This document shows, piece after piece, positions 24,492-33,976 of a stretch of 64,000 nucleotides of DNA. Both the position numbers and the translations under genes were made by a program. Under the pieces are notes generated by a model that was not told the DNA's origin, ran no database searches, and saw only the letters and a program-made list of their open reading frames with translations. Location of the stretch: positions 1 through 64,000 of the forward strand of contig JBAROV010000175.1 of assembly GCA_049642465.1 (NCBI GenBank). Direction: 5' to 3'. The stretch is from CAWDPQ01 sp049642465 (lineage in GTDB: Bacteria > Acidobacteriota > Vicinamibacteria > Vicinamibacterales > 2-12-FULL-66-21). How positions within the stretch are numbered: the first letter of the stretch is position 1; each line of letters starts with the position of its first letter.

Positions 24492-27400
24492 TGTGGACGG
24501 CTTTGTCACTGATCGTCGCGGCTGGCGTGGCGTACGCGACGCTCGTTCTGGTGCGCGTCCAGCAGCTGCCGCGAGCGGCCCGATGGAGTGCCGCCCTTCT
24601 CGGCGCTTACGGCACGATCGCATTCCTTCACGGCGTCTTGACTGGGACTCCACTTCCGTCGCTGCTCGCCGGACAGAGTTTCTGGCGGATGTTGCCATAC
24701 GTGCTTCGAGGTGCCGTCGTTGGCGGCCTGGTCGTTCTGCCGTTGGCACTGCTGGTGTCCCTCGTGCGCGCCGGGCTTCGCGCGCCTGTGCCGGGCTCGA
24801 GAGCGCGCGCGATTCGCGAAGCCGCGGCGCTGGCGGTGGCACTTGCCATTGTTGTCGCGGCGCTGCCGCAGGGTGATGGGGCCGGGGCTTCGGTGACACG
24901 GACAGCGACGACATCCACACCTAGGGCCCCTATCTTCCCGAGGCTCGAGGACCGTCGCGTTGCACTGCAGAACGGTCTTCGCGCGCTTGAAGAAGCCCAG
25001 CAGAACCTTCGCCGCGACCAATGGGATCCGGAGTACGTGGTTCAGGAAGTCGGAACCGAACCAGAACGTCTTTCGCAATGGGTTCGCGACAACACTTCAT
25101 GGATTCCGTATCGCGGCGTCCTTCGAGGCCCAATCGGCGTGTTAATGGACAGGCAGGGTAATTCCCTCGATCGCTCATTGTTGCTCGCGACCCTTCTCCA
25201 AAAGGCTGGGCACTCCGTAAGGCTCGCCCAATACAACCTCACCGAGTATGCCGCAACGGAGATTCTTCCGCGGCTTCTCGCGGAGCGCGTGCAGGCGTTC
25301 GACGAACCGATGGAGGTGCAGGGGGATCTCGCCGCCGAGATCGACGCCGCGACGCGCCGTTACCAACTGCAGCCGGCTGCTATTGAGCAGACGCTGAAGA
25401 CGGAAATGGAAACGGTCGATCGAACGATGCTGTTACTGGACGAGCGCGTTGCGGGTCAGACGGCGCGACTCCTTTCCGCCGTTCGGGTTCCGGACGGATC
25501 GCAGGAATGGACGGAGCGACTGAGATTCGCAATGGGAGCACTTCAGGAGCACTGGTGGATACAGTGGGACGACGGGACGCAGTGGATCGATCTCGACATT
25601 CTCGAGCCGGACAGCCGGACGTCTCTTGCGGCGCCTTCTCCGAGCAAAACAGTCGCGTTGAACGAGGCCGAATCGCTGCCGCGTCATGAAATAGCGTTGC
25701 GCGTCGTCTCCGAACACTGGTCAGGTGGAAGTCTCTCCGAGCGGCGCGTTCTCGAGCACGTTCTGCGCCCTGCAGAGCTCCTGGGTCAACAGGTAGTTTT
25801 GCAGTTCTTTCCCAGCGAGCTTCCCTCCGAACAGGATCCGATTAAGAGCGAAACGGCGTTTCGCGAGCGCCTGCTGCAGCAAACCACGTGGGGCGCGGCG
25901 CTCATTGTCGGAACCTCCGTTGTACAGGCGGCGACCTTACGGGACGGCAGCGATCAACCTGCGCAGCAAAAGGGTGGCCCGTTCGGGGCGTTGGGCGGGA
26001 GCGCGGCTGCCGCGCTCGACCGCAGCCAGCCGCCTGCAGTTTTCACAGCCGCGTGGATTGAATACGAGATTCGTTCACCCGGCAGAGACCCGAACGTTGT
26101 CCGTCGCGCGGTATTCGATCTTCTCGGTCCGGCAGCACGGGCCACCAGTCCCGTGCCGTTGGTTCCACCCGACCACGCCCGGCGGATGTCGCGATCGTTG
26201 GCGCTGACGACCCGTACGGAGATCCTTCCGATTGGCTTTGCGTTGGCACCGGAGTTCCTCGCACACCTTGCAGCTCAGAGTGTGCTGAACAACAGAGAGC
26301 TGCTGCACCGCCTGGCTCGCGGTGGGTTGCCGAGCCAGTCTGAGCTGATGCTCTTCGAGAGAGCCACACCCGCGCCCAGTCCGCTCTACGCGCTGGCGCT
26401 CGCGCGGATCGAATGGAGCGGTCTCGGAGAACGTACTTTCATCGATCGGCCGAACATCTTCACACGACACCGGCTTCTCGCCATGAACGGCGAAAGTATT
26501 GCGCGCATCGACGCGACTGACATCGTCTCGAACGAGATCGGCGTCAGTCTTACGACCGACGACGCATTCGCCGCCCGTCTCGAGCAGGGCGTCCTCGACA
26601 CGAATGCCGAAGCGCTTCTACTCAAGGGAGATCACGTTGGCGGCAATACCGGTGGAGCGTTCGCTGTGTCAAGTGATTGGTTGACGCTCACGGTGGGGTC
26701 GAAGGACGCCGTCGACAACCTGCGTTTGTCGGAAGATGCGCGACGCGCGATAACGCGCGATCTCGAGACCGGATTCGACGTCGTCGTTCCACGCGCTCCC
26801 GTGCGGGATCCGTCGGGAGAGTTCACCGGATGGTGGCGGATCGATCGCCGTACGGGGGACACGCTCGGGGTCGCAGAAAACGGCTGGGGCCAGGCTGGAG
26901 AGCGTGCTGTTCAATACAACGTCTTCGTGGAAATGGCAAAAGGCTTTGTCTTCCAGGAAGTGTTCTGCCGGGTTGCTCCGCTCGCACTGGAACCTGCGCG
27001 ACCGTTCATTCAACAGGCGGTCTACTTGTGGGGACCGAAATGGTGGGTGGATACGCTGCCGCCGCCGGGAGACGACAAGACAGCCTACGAAGGTGGCAAG
27101 GCGGCGTGCCTGTTCGGGTTCATGGCGCACGGTGTGTTGGCGACCCTCCCGCTGGTGATGATGACGCTCAGATTCAGTTCGCTCGGCCGGTTGGCGATGA
27201 AGCTGGGGCCGACCTTTCCCAAGTTCCGATTGCCTCGCCGACCTCCTTCGCGAAGGCCTCCGTCGCCGCGGAAACCCGGCAAGCCGACCCCGCCAAAACC
27301 GGCGGAGCCGAAGTCTCCTGCGGGACGTCCTAAAGCACCTCCACCGGAATGCCCGGACGGCGCACCGAAGGCGCCACAATCATTGAAAGGGCCGTATCGA

Positions 27401-28099
27401 GGCGATATCGGCGGAAGGGAACTGCTTGAAAGGCATCCGGACAGCGACTGGCTCCGAAAGGCTGGGATAAAGCCGCAGGATCTCCTCGACGCCTTCAAGA
27501 AGGCGGACAAGTTTGCTGAGACCGCGTACAACGACGCGATAAAGAACGGCATGAGCGATGCCTCGGCCCACAGGGTTTCTCAGGACGCGTGGCACACCAC
27601 CTACGAACAGGTGAGGCCGCTGGGAAGAAGGTGGGACCGGCAGTTGGGAGAGTGGGTATGGGAAACACGACCTCCGCGGGCCGGTGAGACACAGGGAATT
27701 TCTGCAGGCAATCAATCTTCCGGACTAGAAAAGGGGCCGTATCAGGCGGATACCGTTGGAATGGCGCTTCTCAACGAAGTGCCCGACAGCGTTGCCATCG
27801 CGCTGATGGGTGGCGAAAAAACCGTCAACGCGATCAGAAAGGCCGATGCCGTCGCAGCGAGGTATTACCAGGACATGAGGGCAGCAGGAATGAGCGATGT
27901 CTCCGCTCATCAGGTGTCAAAAGATGTCTGGCACGATGTCTTCACCCGGAACCGCGGCAATCCTTTTGGCAGGCCGGTACCGCCGGTTCCAGTCCCGAAT
28001 CAGACGATGCCGAACTCCGTACCAGGCCAGTGCGGTCCTTCGCCACTGGCGCAATCGACCCCCGGCTACGCGGCGGTGAACAACGCACTCGGCAAATGA
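24491..28099 (+). CDS. Large membrane protein with degenerate transglutaminase-like core and C-terminal twin repeats
   Basis: A 1202-residue protein. Three or four transmembrane helices occupy residues about 1-135. A transglutaminase-like segment spans about 195-260, including PYRGVL and GNSLDRSLLLATLLQKAG; the position of the catalytic Cys (normally GxC) is Ser, so protease or transglutaminase activity is doubtful. A long middle region is unassigned. One hydrophobic segment lies near 875-900, then a proline/lysine-rich linker (about 915-960). Two copies of an 80-residue repeat follow (about 966-1043 and 1081-1157), sharing GPY, PDS, KAD, GMSD.SAH.VS.D.WH. The layout recalls surface or effector proteins with variable tails. 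ATG 24491 overlaps the previous stop. Function unknown. Confidence 0.6.
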   Translation: MWTALSLIVAAGVAYATLVLVRVQQLPRAARWSAALLGAYGTIAFLHGVLTGTPLPSLLAGQSFWRMLPYVLRGAVVGGLVVLPLALLVSLVRAGLRAPVPGSRARAIREAAALAVALAIVVAALPQGDGAGASVTRTATTSTPRAPIFPRLEDRRVALQNGLRALEEAQQNLRRDQWDPEYVVQEVGTEPERLSQWVRDNTSWIPYRGVLRGPIGVLMDRQGNSLDRSLLLATLLQKAGHSVRLAQYNLTEYAATEILPRLLAERVQAFDEPMEVQGDLAAEIDAATRRYQLQPAAIEQTLKTEMETVDRTMLLLDERVAGQTARLLSAVRVPDGSQEWTERLRFAMGALQEHWWIQWDDGTQWIDLDILEPDSRTSLAAPSPSKTVALNEAESLPRHEIALRVVSEHWSGGSLSERRVLEHVLRPAELLGQQVVLQFFPSELPSEQDPIKSETAFRERLLQQTTWGAALIVGTSVVQAATLRDGSDQPAQQKGGPFGALGGSAAAALDRSQPPAVFTAAWIEYEIRSPGRDPNVVRRAVFDLLGPAARATSPVPLVPPDHARRMSRSLALTTRTEILPIGFALAPEFLAHLAAQSVLNNRELLHRLARGGLPSQSELMLFERATPAPSPLYALALARIEWSGLGERTFIDRPNIFTRHRLLAMNGESIARIDATDIVSNEIGVSLTTDDAFAARLEQGVLDTNAEALLLKGDHVGGNTGGAFAVSSDWLTLTVGSKDAVDNLRLSEDARRAITRDLETGFDVVVPRAPVRDPSGEFTGWWRIDRRTGDTLGVAENGWGQAGERAVQYNVFVEMAKGFVFQEVFCRVAPLALEPARPFIQQAVYLWGPKWWVDTLPPPGDDKTAYEGGKAACLFGFMAHGVLATLPLVMMTLRFSSLGRLAMKLGPTFPKFRLPRRPPSRRPPSPRKPGKPTPPKPAEPKSPAGRPKAPPPECPDGAPKAPQSLKGPYRGDIGGRELLERHPDSDWLRKAGIKPQDLLDAFKKADKFAETAYNDAIKNGMSDASAHRVSQDAWHTTYEQVRPLGRRWDRQLGEWVWETRPPRAGETQGISAGNQSSGLEKGPYQADTVGMALLNEVPDSVAIALMGGEKTVNAIRKADAVAARYYQDMRAAGMSDVSAHQVSKDVWHDVFTRNRGNPFGRPVPPVPVPNQTMPNSVPGQCGPSPLAQSTPGYAAVNNALGK

Positions 28100-28114
28100 A
28101 TTGAGAGAACAGAT

Positions 28115-29212
28115 ATGCGGCTCGAACTGCGGTCTGAAGCTCTCGCCCTTGCGTTTTCCTTCGGCGCACTCTTGCTGTTGGAGGTGACGCGGGCTGCGTT
28201 TAGTGGGATCCCCCTCTGCCCCGGCCTCACCATCGTCACCGCCATCAACCAGCCCGAAGGGGACTACGAATCCATCAAGACGATCGATTCGATCGTCAAC
28301 GGCGACGTCACCCTGCGCTACTCCGCCGAGCGAAAGATCGACGGTGCGCTCAGGAAGATCAAGGTCCAGCGCGTCACACCGATCGCTGACCTCAAAGCGG
28401 CCACCCTCTACCTGCACCACTTCGACCCGCGGAGCGCCGTCCGCATTCCCGGCGCGACGGCTATCGGGACATCGAGCGCGGTGCTGCGCGCGCTGAAAGC
28501 GAAGGGCGCCGCAGGACTCGCGATTCTCGACAATACCGGCACCGCCTCGCCGGTCAATCGAAATACACACCCGAATCTCTACGACTATCAGATGGTCGAA
28601 ACGATCAAGCGCGTCGGAACCGCCACTGTCCCGATCTCACTGACGGTCAACGACAGCAAGGTCACGCTTCAAGCGATCCACGCCCGTGGCGACTACTTCG
28701 GTGACAAGGCCGAGTTCTATTTCCTCGACGATGAGCAGAACCCGATCGCGCTGAAATACCGCATCGGCAAAGACGCGTTGGATGTCGTCAAGGTGTCGTA
28801 CGCCTGCGGTGCAACGCCGAACTCGGTGCGGACCGAGTTCAGCGCGCTGGAACGCGCGCTGGTCGACACGGGGCGCGCCGACGTCTACAGCATCTACTTC
28901 AGTTTCAACAGCGATGAGATTCGAGAAGAGTCCGAGCCGACGTTGAAACAGATCGCAGACCTGCTTTCGCGGCAGCAAGACTGGAAGCTGTCGATCGTCG
29001 GCCACACCGACAGCATCGCCAGCGACGCCTACAACCTCGAGCTCTCCAGGAAGCGCGCCGCCGCCGTCAAGAGCGCACTTGTCGCCCGCCACCAGGTGGA
29101 CACGGGTCGCCTGACCACAGGCGGCGCCGGCGAAGCGAGCCCCAAGGACACCAACGAGACGCTCGAAGGTCGCGCGCGCAACCGGCGTGTCGAGCTGGTG
29201 AGGATGCCGTGA
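28115..29212 (+). CDS. OmpA-family protein, paralogue 1
   Basis: A 365-residue protein: signal peptide or anchor (about 1-27), an uncharacterised domain (about 32-235), and a C-terminal OmpA domain (about 255-365). The first domain opens with IPLCPGLTIVTAI and GDYESIK, has a GDKAEFYFLDDEQNPIALKY segment, and closes with a Cys in VKVSYACG, which may pair with the first Cys. The OmpA domain shows IYFSFNSDEIREESEPTL, GHTDSI, NLELSRKRAAAVK and ARNRRVEL, the peptidoglycan-binding signature. It has no beta-barrel, so it is a periplasmic peptidoglycan-binding protein. Two paralogues follow in the same cluster. Confidence 0.85.
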   Translation: MRLELRSEALALAFSFGALLLLEVTRAAFSGIPLCPGLTIVTAINQPEGDYESIKTIDSIVNGDVTLRYSAERKIDGALRKIKVQRVTPIADLKAATLYLHHFDPRSAVRIPGATAIGTSSAVLRALKAKGAAGLAILDNTGTASPVNRNTHPNLYDYQMVETIKRVGTATVPISLTVNDSKVTLQAIHARGDYFGDKAEFYFLDDEQNPIALKYRIGKDALDVVKVSYACGATPNSVRTEFSALERALVDTGRADVYSIYFSFNSDEIREESEPTLKQIADLLSRQQDWKLSIVGHTDSIASDAYNLELSRKRAAAVKSALVARHQVDTGRLTTGGAGEASPKDTNETLEGRARNRRVELVRMP

Positions 29213-29769
29213 AGACCATCGCCATCGCTCTCACGCTGACCGGCGCCGGGGCCTGTTCCGGCGGAATCGCGGGGCAGGCCGGAGGCGCGCAAACGACGGA
29301 CGCGATCGTCCAGCGCTTCGTCTGCGAACGCAGCTACACGAACTTCGCCTGGGGATACCAGCACGGCGGGATCTTCGTCGACCGCGACGGTCGCGTGCAT
29401 CGGTTCGCCGTTCGGGGTACCGCCCGTCTCGCGCCGGCATCGACCGACGGGCTCGACGAGGCGGAGTTGGAGGCCAAATTCGGTCCGGGCCCGACGCTAC
29501 TGCGCACCGTCCCGAAAGATGAGTTGCTGGCAATGTTCCGGCTGATTCCCGCTGCCGCCAAAGGCCGCAATTCGGAGGCCGCGTCAGTGAGCAGGGACCG
29601 CGGTGCATTCGTGAGCGCGTGCTATTTGTTCGACACCAAGACGCAGCGCTACCGGCGAATCGAGCTCGACGTGAAAGGTGACTGGGAATACCGAAACCTG
29701 GCGCCTGAAGCCCACAAGCTGGCGACATGGCTCGCGGCGCTCGATCAGCCGCTGCAGGAGAAGAAATGA
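29209..29769 (+). CDS. Unrecognised exported protein between OmpA paralogues
   Basis: A 186-residue protein starting with GTG that overlaps the OmpA stop (GTGA). The N-terminus is hydrophobic and ends in GAGACSGG; the Cys could be a lipobox residue, though the -3 position is not the usual Leu or Val. The mature part has WGYQHGGIFVDRDGRVHRF and a C-terminal helical region. The next start overlaps its stop (ATGA), so it is translated in strict coupling with both OmpA neighbours. No family recognised. Confidence 0.6.
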   Translation: MKTIAIALTLTGAGACSGGIAGQAGGAQTTDAIVQRFVCERSYTNFAWGYQHGGIFVDRDGRVHRFAVRGTARLAPASTDGLDEAELEAKFGPGPTLLRTVPKDELLAMFRLIPAAAKGRNSEAASVSRDRGAFVSACYLFDTKTQRYRRIELDVKGDWEYRNLAPEAHKLATWLAALDQPLQEKK

Positions 29770-31079
29770 GAGCACTCCTCCGCATCGTGGCCGCTGGTCC
29801 CATGTTGCTCGGAGCGGCTGTCGCCGCTGCGCAAACAACTGACGGCAGGCCAACCATTCCGCTCTGCCCTGGCCTCACCATCGTCACGGCGATCAGCCAG
29901 CCGCAGGGAGACTACGAATCCATCAAACGAATCGAAGCTGTGACCCCGGAAGGCGTTCGCATTAGGTACTCGAGTTACATGCCCGACCCATGTTGTGAAT
30001 ACTCCGGTCACCCGCTCGACCCGCCCTGGGTTCCCTTCGTCGTCTACCGCACCGTGCGCCGGGTAGACCTGGAATCATCGTCGGTGTACCTGCAGCAATT
30101 CACCTGGAAGGGAGTTCCTGAAACGGTCAGAGGAACGACTGCGCTCGGAATTTCCACGAAAGCGTTCCGCGACCTCAGGGAAAAGGGCAAGACACCTCTC
30201 ACGATCTACCAGACCATCAGTCCGGCCGCTGGTCTGAAGGACGATGGCAGCCCCGGGATGTTCGGGATGGACTCCCGTCTGCCCGGAGAGCTCGCGCGAG
30301 CCGATCCGACACCGGTCCCGATATCTGTTCTCGTGAACGACCGGATGACGACGCTGCATGCCCTTCGCGCCCGCGGGAAGTTTATATTCGACGACGCCGA
30401 GTTCTTTTTCCTCAACGACGAAGCGAATCCGATCTCGTTGAAGTTTCGCATCGGCCTCAAGCAACCGATGCCGCCGGAAATACGGGAGTCGTTGAAGCAG
30501 GCTGAAGCAGGCGGCGAATGCCGGGGGTGTGCGGAGGTAAGACGGCAGTTCGAGGACCGAGACGTCCTTCAGGTCGTGAAGATCACGCACAACTGCGGAG
30601 AGCCGTCCGCCGTCAGGAAGCCGGGCGCTCCAGGAGGAGCGCCCCCACCAAGCGGCGGAACCGGTGCCGTGGGTCTCAGCCCAGGCGCCGGCAGCGGAGG
30701 CGCTGGCGCGTTGCTCGAGGAGTCGCTGACGACAACCGGCCGTGCCGAGGTCCATAGCATCTATTTCGCCTTCAACAGCGACGAGATTCGCGAGGAATCC
30801 GAGCCGACGATTCAAGAGATTGCAGAAATCCTCCGGCGTCATCCTGACTGGAAGCTGGCGATCGAGGGGCACACGGACAGCATTGCGACCGATGCATACA
30901 ACCTCCAGCTCTCGCAGAAGCGTGCGGCTGCCGTCAAGAACGCGCTCGTCTCGAAGAAGGGCGTCGCGGGTGCGCGGCTCAGCACCGCCGGCTTCGGCGA
31001 ATCGCGGCCGCAGGATACCAACGACACGCTCGAGGGGCGCGCGCGAAACCGCCGCGTTGAACTCGTTCGAATGCAGTGA
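29766..31079 (+). CDS. OmpA-family protein, paralogue 2
   Basis: A 437-residue paralogue of the protein at 28115. The signal peptide ends near AAAQ. The N-terminal domain again begins IPLCPGLTIVTAI and GDYESIK, includes DDAEFFFLNDEANPISLKF and ends with KITHNCGE. A glycine/proline linker (about 300-330) precedes the OmpA domain with IYFAFNSDEIREESEPTI, GHTDSIATDAYNLQLS and ARNRRVEL. It carries an additional cysteine pair (CCEY near residue 78 and GECRGC) absent from paralogue 1. ATG 29766 overlaps the previous stop. Confidence 0.85.
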   Translation: MRALLRIVAAGPMLLGAAVAAAQTTDGRPTIPLCPGLTIVTAISQPQGDYESIKRIEAVTPEGVRIRYSSYMPDPCCEYSGHPLDPPWVPFVVYRTVRRVDLESSSVYLQQFTWKGVPETVRGTTALGISTKAFRDLREKGKTPLTIYQTISPAAGLKDDGSPGMFGMDSRLPGELARADPTPVPISVLVNDRMTTLHALRARGKFIFDDAEFFFLNDEANPISLKFRIGLKQPMPPEIRESLKQAEAGGECRGCAEVRRQFEDRDVLQVVKITHNCGEPSAVRKPGAPGGAPPPSGGTGAVGLSPGAGSGGAGALLEESLTTTGRAEVHSIYFAFNSDEIREESEPTIQEIAEILRRHPDWKLAIEGHTDSIATDAYNLQLSQKRAAAVKNALVSKKGVAGARLSTAGFGESRPQDTNDTLEGRARNRRVELVRMQ

Positions 31080-31088
31080 CAACTCGCC

Positions 31089-31442
31089 ATGAGCTTCCTC
31101 GACACTGTCGTCTCCTTCTACTACGTGTTGGTGATGCTCTTACCATTTGGCTTCGTGTTCGGGTTCCTCTGGCTGGTAGCCCGATTCATCAACGCAGCCT
31201 GGCTCGCGCGCCTCCGCCGCCTCCTGGAGGAGCACGGGCTCCGCGTCCGGGAGATGAAACGCGTGTGGATCAAGACCGCCTTCCCCGGCGAGAAACCCCT
31301 GGCGCGCAATGAGTGGCTCGCGCGCGTCGTGGTCGAGGATCGCGAAGGACATGTCAGGTCCGGCTGGGTTCGCTGGCACCGGCTCCGGCCCTGGGACAAG
31401 GCGGATCGGTGGGCGGTCGAGTGGGACGACCATGGACGCTAG
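31089..31442 (+). CDS. Small unrecognised membrane protein
   Basis: A 117-residue protein with one long N-terminal hydrophobic stretch (VLVMLLPFGFVFGFLWLVA, about 13-31) and a basic, arginine-rich cytoplasmic or periplasmic tail containing several Trp residues (GWVRWHRLRPW). It begins 9 bp after the OmpA stop. No family recognised; the codon use and tight spacing support a real gene. Confidence 0.6.
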   Translation: MSFLDTVVSFYYVLVMLLPFGFVFGFLWLVARFINAAWLARLRRLLEEHGLRVREMKRVWIKTAFPGEKPLARNEWLARVVVEDREGHVRSGWVRWHRLRPWDKADRWAVEWDDHGR

Positions 31443-31546
31443 AGTCCGTCCGATGCCAAAGGTACCTCATGAGCAGACTGACTGACACCGAGACACGCTG
31501 CTGTTTGCTTCAAGACGCGGATGCAGCCCGCAAAGGGAGACTGATC

Positions 31547-32296
31547 ATGCCGACGTGCACATTGCGCAGCGTTGCGGTTCCGGCGAGCGCGCTCGCTGTC
31601 GCCTGCCTGTTGCCGGCGTCTCCGCATGCCGTGAGCGACGACACCCTGGCCCGCAGCCGCGCGATGTACGCGGCTCTGAAGTCGTACGCCGACACCGGCA
31701 CGGTAGTTTACGAATACGGCACCAATAGTGTGAGCCGTCACACCTTCAAGACGTATTACCGCGCGCCGCGGAACTTTTATTTCGAGTTCGTCGAGGACAA
31801 GGCGGACGGCGGCAGCAAGTGGGTCATCTGGTGTGAAGGCGCCGATTTTCAGGCCTGGACGTCGGAGACCGGCATCCACAACGTGTATCCGCCTGGGCAG
31901 GGTGCGACGGCGTTTCTCGCCGCCACCTACCCCAGTGTCGGCTCGGCGACACAGATGGCGTCGGTCTTGTTCGCGAAGGCGGGGCTCAACAGCACGCTCG
32001 CCGAGCTCACGGACATGACGTCTGGAGCCACCGAACAGATCAACGGCCGCGCTATGCACAAGCTGGTCGGTATTGCGCGCGGAGTCTATGGCGCCACGGG
32101 CCACATCCACAACGTCCGGCGAACGGCAGTGTGGATCGACGCGGAGACTCTGCTCGTACGGAAGATCTTCGAAGACACTCCGAAAGGCACCGTCGCTGGG
32201 TCGCGGCGCCTCGTCACGACCACGTTCGAGCCGCAGGCGAATCCGTCGCTCGAGAACAGCCGGTTCAAGTTTGTCGTGCCATCGCTGCAAAAGTAA
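31547..32296 (+). CDS. LolA-like / DUF2092-type exported protein
   Basis: A 249-residue protein with a signal peptide ending near PHAVS. The body, SYADTGTVVYEYG, TYYRAPRNFYFEFVED and LLVRKIFEDTP, has the unclosed-barrel pattern of LolA/LolB-like and DUF2092 proteins that hold lipids or lipoproteins in the periplasm. AAGGGAGA precedes the ATG at 31547; longer in-frame starts run through the previous gene. The 104 bp before it hold nothing else recognisable. The fold call is by pattern only. Confidence 0.55.
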   Translation: MPTCTLRSVAVPASALAVACLLPASPHAVSDDTLARSRAMYAALKSYADTGTVVYEYGTNSVSRHTFKTYYRAPRNFYFEFVEDKADGGSKWVIWCEGADFQAWTSETGIHNVYPPGQGATAFLAATYPSVGSATQMASVLFAKAGLNSTLAELTDMTSGATEQINGRAMHKLVGIARGVYGATGHIHNVRRTAVWIDAETLLVRKIFEDTPKGTVAGSRRLVTTTFEPQANPSLENSRFKFVVPSLQK

Positions 32297-32302
32297 CCGC
32301 AC

Positions 32303-33976
32303 ATGCTCAGGACCATTCTAACGATTGTCGTCTTGTCGGCGTGCACACTGGCGTGTGGCCGCGGTGGTGCGCGTGCCACGGCGACGGATAGCAGAACCGC
32401 CCAGCCCACTGCGGCTGACCAAAAAACAGGCCAGCCACACGAGGCTGCCGTGGCGAACGCATCCACCCCTGGTGATGCTATCGCAGCGAAAATCCAGCGC
32501 GAGATCAGATCCGATCCGAAGATCACGAGCAAGGATATTCAGGTCACCTTCGAGCCCAAGATCCCGACGTTTCCATATGACTCGATCAAGCTGACGGGTA
32601 CCGTCGCAAGCGACGACGAGCGCGTCGCGGTGCAGAATCACGCGCGCAAGCACCTGTTGCCCGAGATGGGGGTATCCAGCAGTCTGAGTGTGGTGCCAGA
32701 GCCATCGACGGAGGGGGACGATGCCAGGCCTGCGGCGTGGATCGTCCCCGGCCGCGCCAAGCCCGTCATACCGCTATGCGCCGGTCTAACGGTCGTGACG
32801 GCGATCGCTTCGCAGGGGGATTACGAGTCAATCAAGACAATCGAGTCGGCCGGCCCCGACGGCGTGCGCCTCAAGTATTCCTCCGAATCGGGTTCGCCCT
32901 GGTGGTCCGCGTCCATCCGCCAGCTCACGCAGCTGACTACACACCGGACGGTCCTGACCGCCGACCTGGAATCCGCCCATTCCTACCATCAGATTTTTGT
33001 CGGGACCGAGACCGCGCCCGAGACGGCACCCGGCACGACTGCGATTGGGACATCGGCGGCAGTGTTGAGAGAGCTGAAAGATCAAGGCGAGAGCGAGTTG
33101 ACTCTGTGCGTGGCTGCGGCCGATGTCTTCATCAAGGGCTCCGACGATCAGCTGCGGAGAGCCCCTGGCGGCTGCACGAACTTCTCGGATTCAATCCCGA
33201 TCACGCGAGTCGGAACGGGACCGGTGCACCTGCGCGTCCTCGTAGACGGGATCCCAACGGACTTGCCCGCGGTTCAGGCGCAGGGTAAAGCCCCCAACGG
33301 CGAGAGGGTAGAGTTCTTCTTTCTCAACGACGAGAAAAATCCGCTGACACTCGCCTTCCGCCTCGGCATCGGTGAGATGCCGGCGCTCGATCCGGACACA
33401 CGCCGGCTGTGCGAAACGGACGGGAAGAAAGGCAATCTCGTTCTTGACGGCCTGAGCTGCGATCTCCCCAACGGCGGCGACCGGGATACGCTGCGGGTCA
33501 TCAAGATTTCGACTCGGTGCGCGCCGCCGCCAACAACATCTAACGTCGGCGCTGAAGGCAGCGCCTCCCAGTTGCCGGCGGGCGGGATGATTGATGGCGC
33601 GAGTGCGCTCGAAAGGGCCCTGGTCGAGAAAGGCTCCGTCGATATCTACAGCATCTACTTCTCATTCAATAGCGACGTCCTGCGAGAAGAATCCGAGCCC
33701 ACGCTCAAAGACATTGCCTCGGTGCTGCGTCGGCATCCGGACTGGAAGCTTCGCGTGAACGGCCACACGGATGGCATCGGCAGCGATCCGTTCAACCTCG
33801 ACCTGTCCAACAGACGCGCCGCGGCTGTGAAAAAGGCCCTGCTGAAGCGGCACGGCATTGAGCCGAACCGGCTGGACACGGCCGGATTTGGCGAGTCTCA
33901 GCCCAGGGATACCAACGACACGCTGGAGGGACGCGCCCGAAATCGGCGGGTCGAACTCGTACGGAGCAGTTTATGA
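32303..33976 (+). CDS. OmpA-family lipoprotein with BON-like domain, paralogue 3
   Basis: A 557-residue lipoprotein: lipobox TLACGRGG with Cys18. Residues about 58-128 resemble a BON domain (AAKIQREIRSDPKITSKDIQ, IKLTGTVASDDERVAVQNHA), which binds phospholipid membranes. Next comes the domain shared with the other two paralogues (IPLCAGLTVVTAI, GDYESIKTIES, ERVEFFFLNDEKNPLTLAF, KISTRCAP), then an OmpA domain (IYFSFNSDVLREESEPTL, GHTDGIGSDPFNLDLS, ARNRRVEL). The order would let one protein bridge the outer membrane and the peptidoglycan. The stop overlaps the next start. Confidence 0.85.
   Translation: MLRTILTIVVLSACTLACGRGGARATATDSRTAQPTAADQKTGQPHEAAVANASTPGDAIAAKIQREIRSDPKITSKDIQVTFEPKIPTFPYDSIKLTGTVASDDERVAVQNHARKHLLPEMGVSSSLSVVPEPSTEGDDARPAAWIVPGRAKPVIPLCAGLTVVTAIASQGDYESIKTIESAGPDGVRLKYSSESGSPWWSASIRQLTQLTTHRTVLTADLESAHSYHQIFVGTETAPETAPGTTAIGTSAAVLRELKDQGESELTLCVAAADVFIKGSDDQLRRAPGGCTNFSDSIPITRVGTGPVHLRVLVDGIPTDLPAVQAQGKAPNGERVEFFFLNDEKNPLTLAFRLGIGEMPALDPDTRRLCETDGKKGNLVLDGLSCDLPNGGDRDTLRVIKISTRCAPPPTTSNVGAEGSASQLPAGGMIDGASALERALVEKGSVDIYSIYFSFNSDVLREESEPTLKDIASVLRRHPDWKLRVNGHTDGIGSDPFNLDLSNRRAAAVKKALLKRHGIEPNRLDTAGFGESQPRDTNDTLEGRARNRRVELVRSSL

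Noticed and set aside
24491..28099. Toxin-immunity pair
   Set aside because: The next gene is an OmpA-family protein with its own signal peptide, not a plausible immunity protein; the tail repeats are not a toxin domain I recognise.
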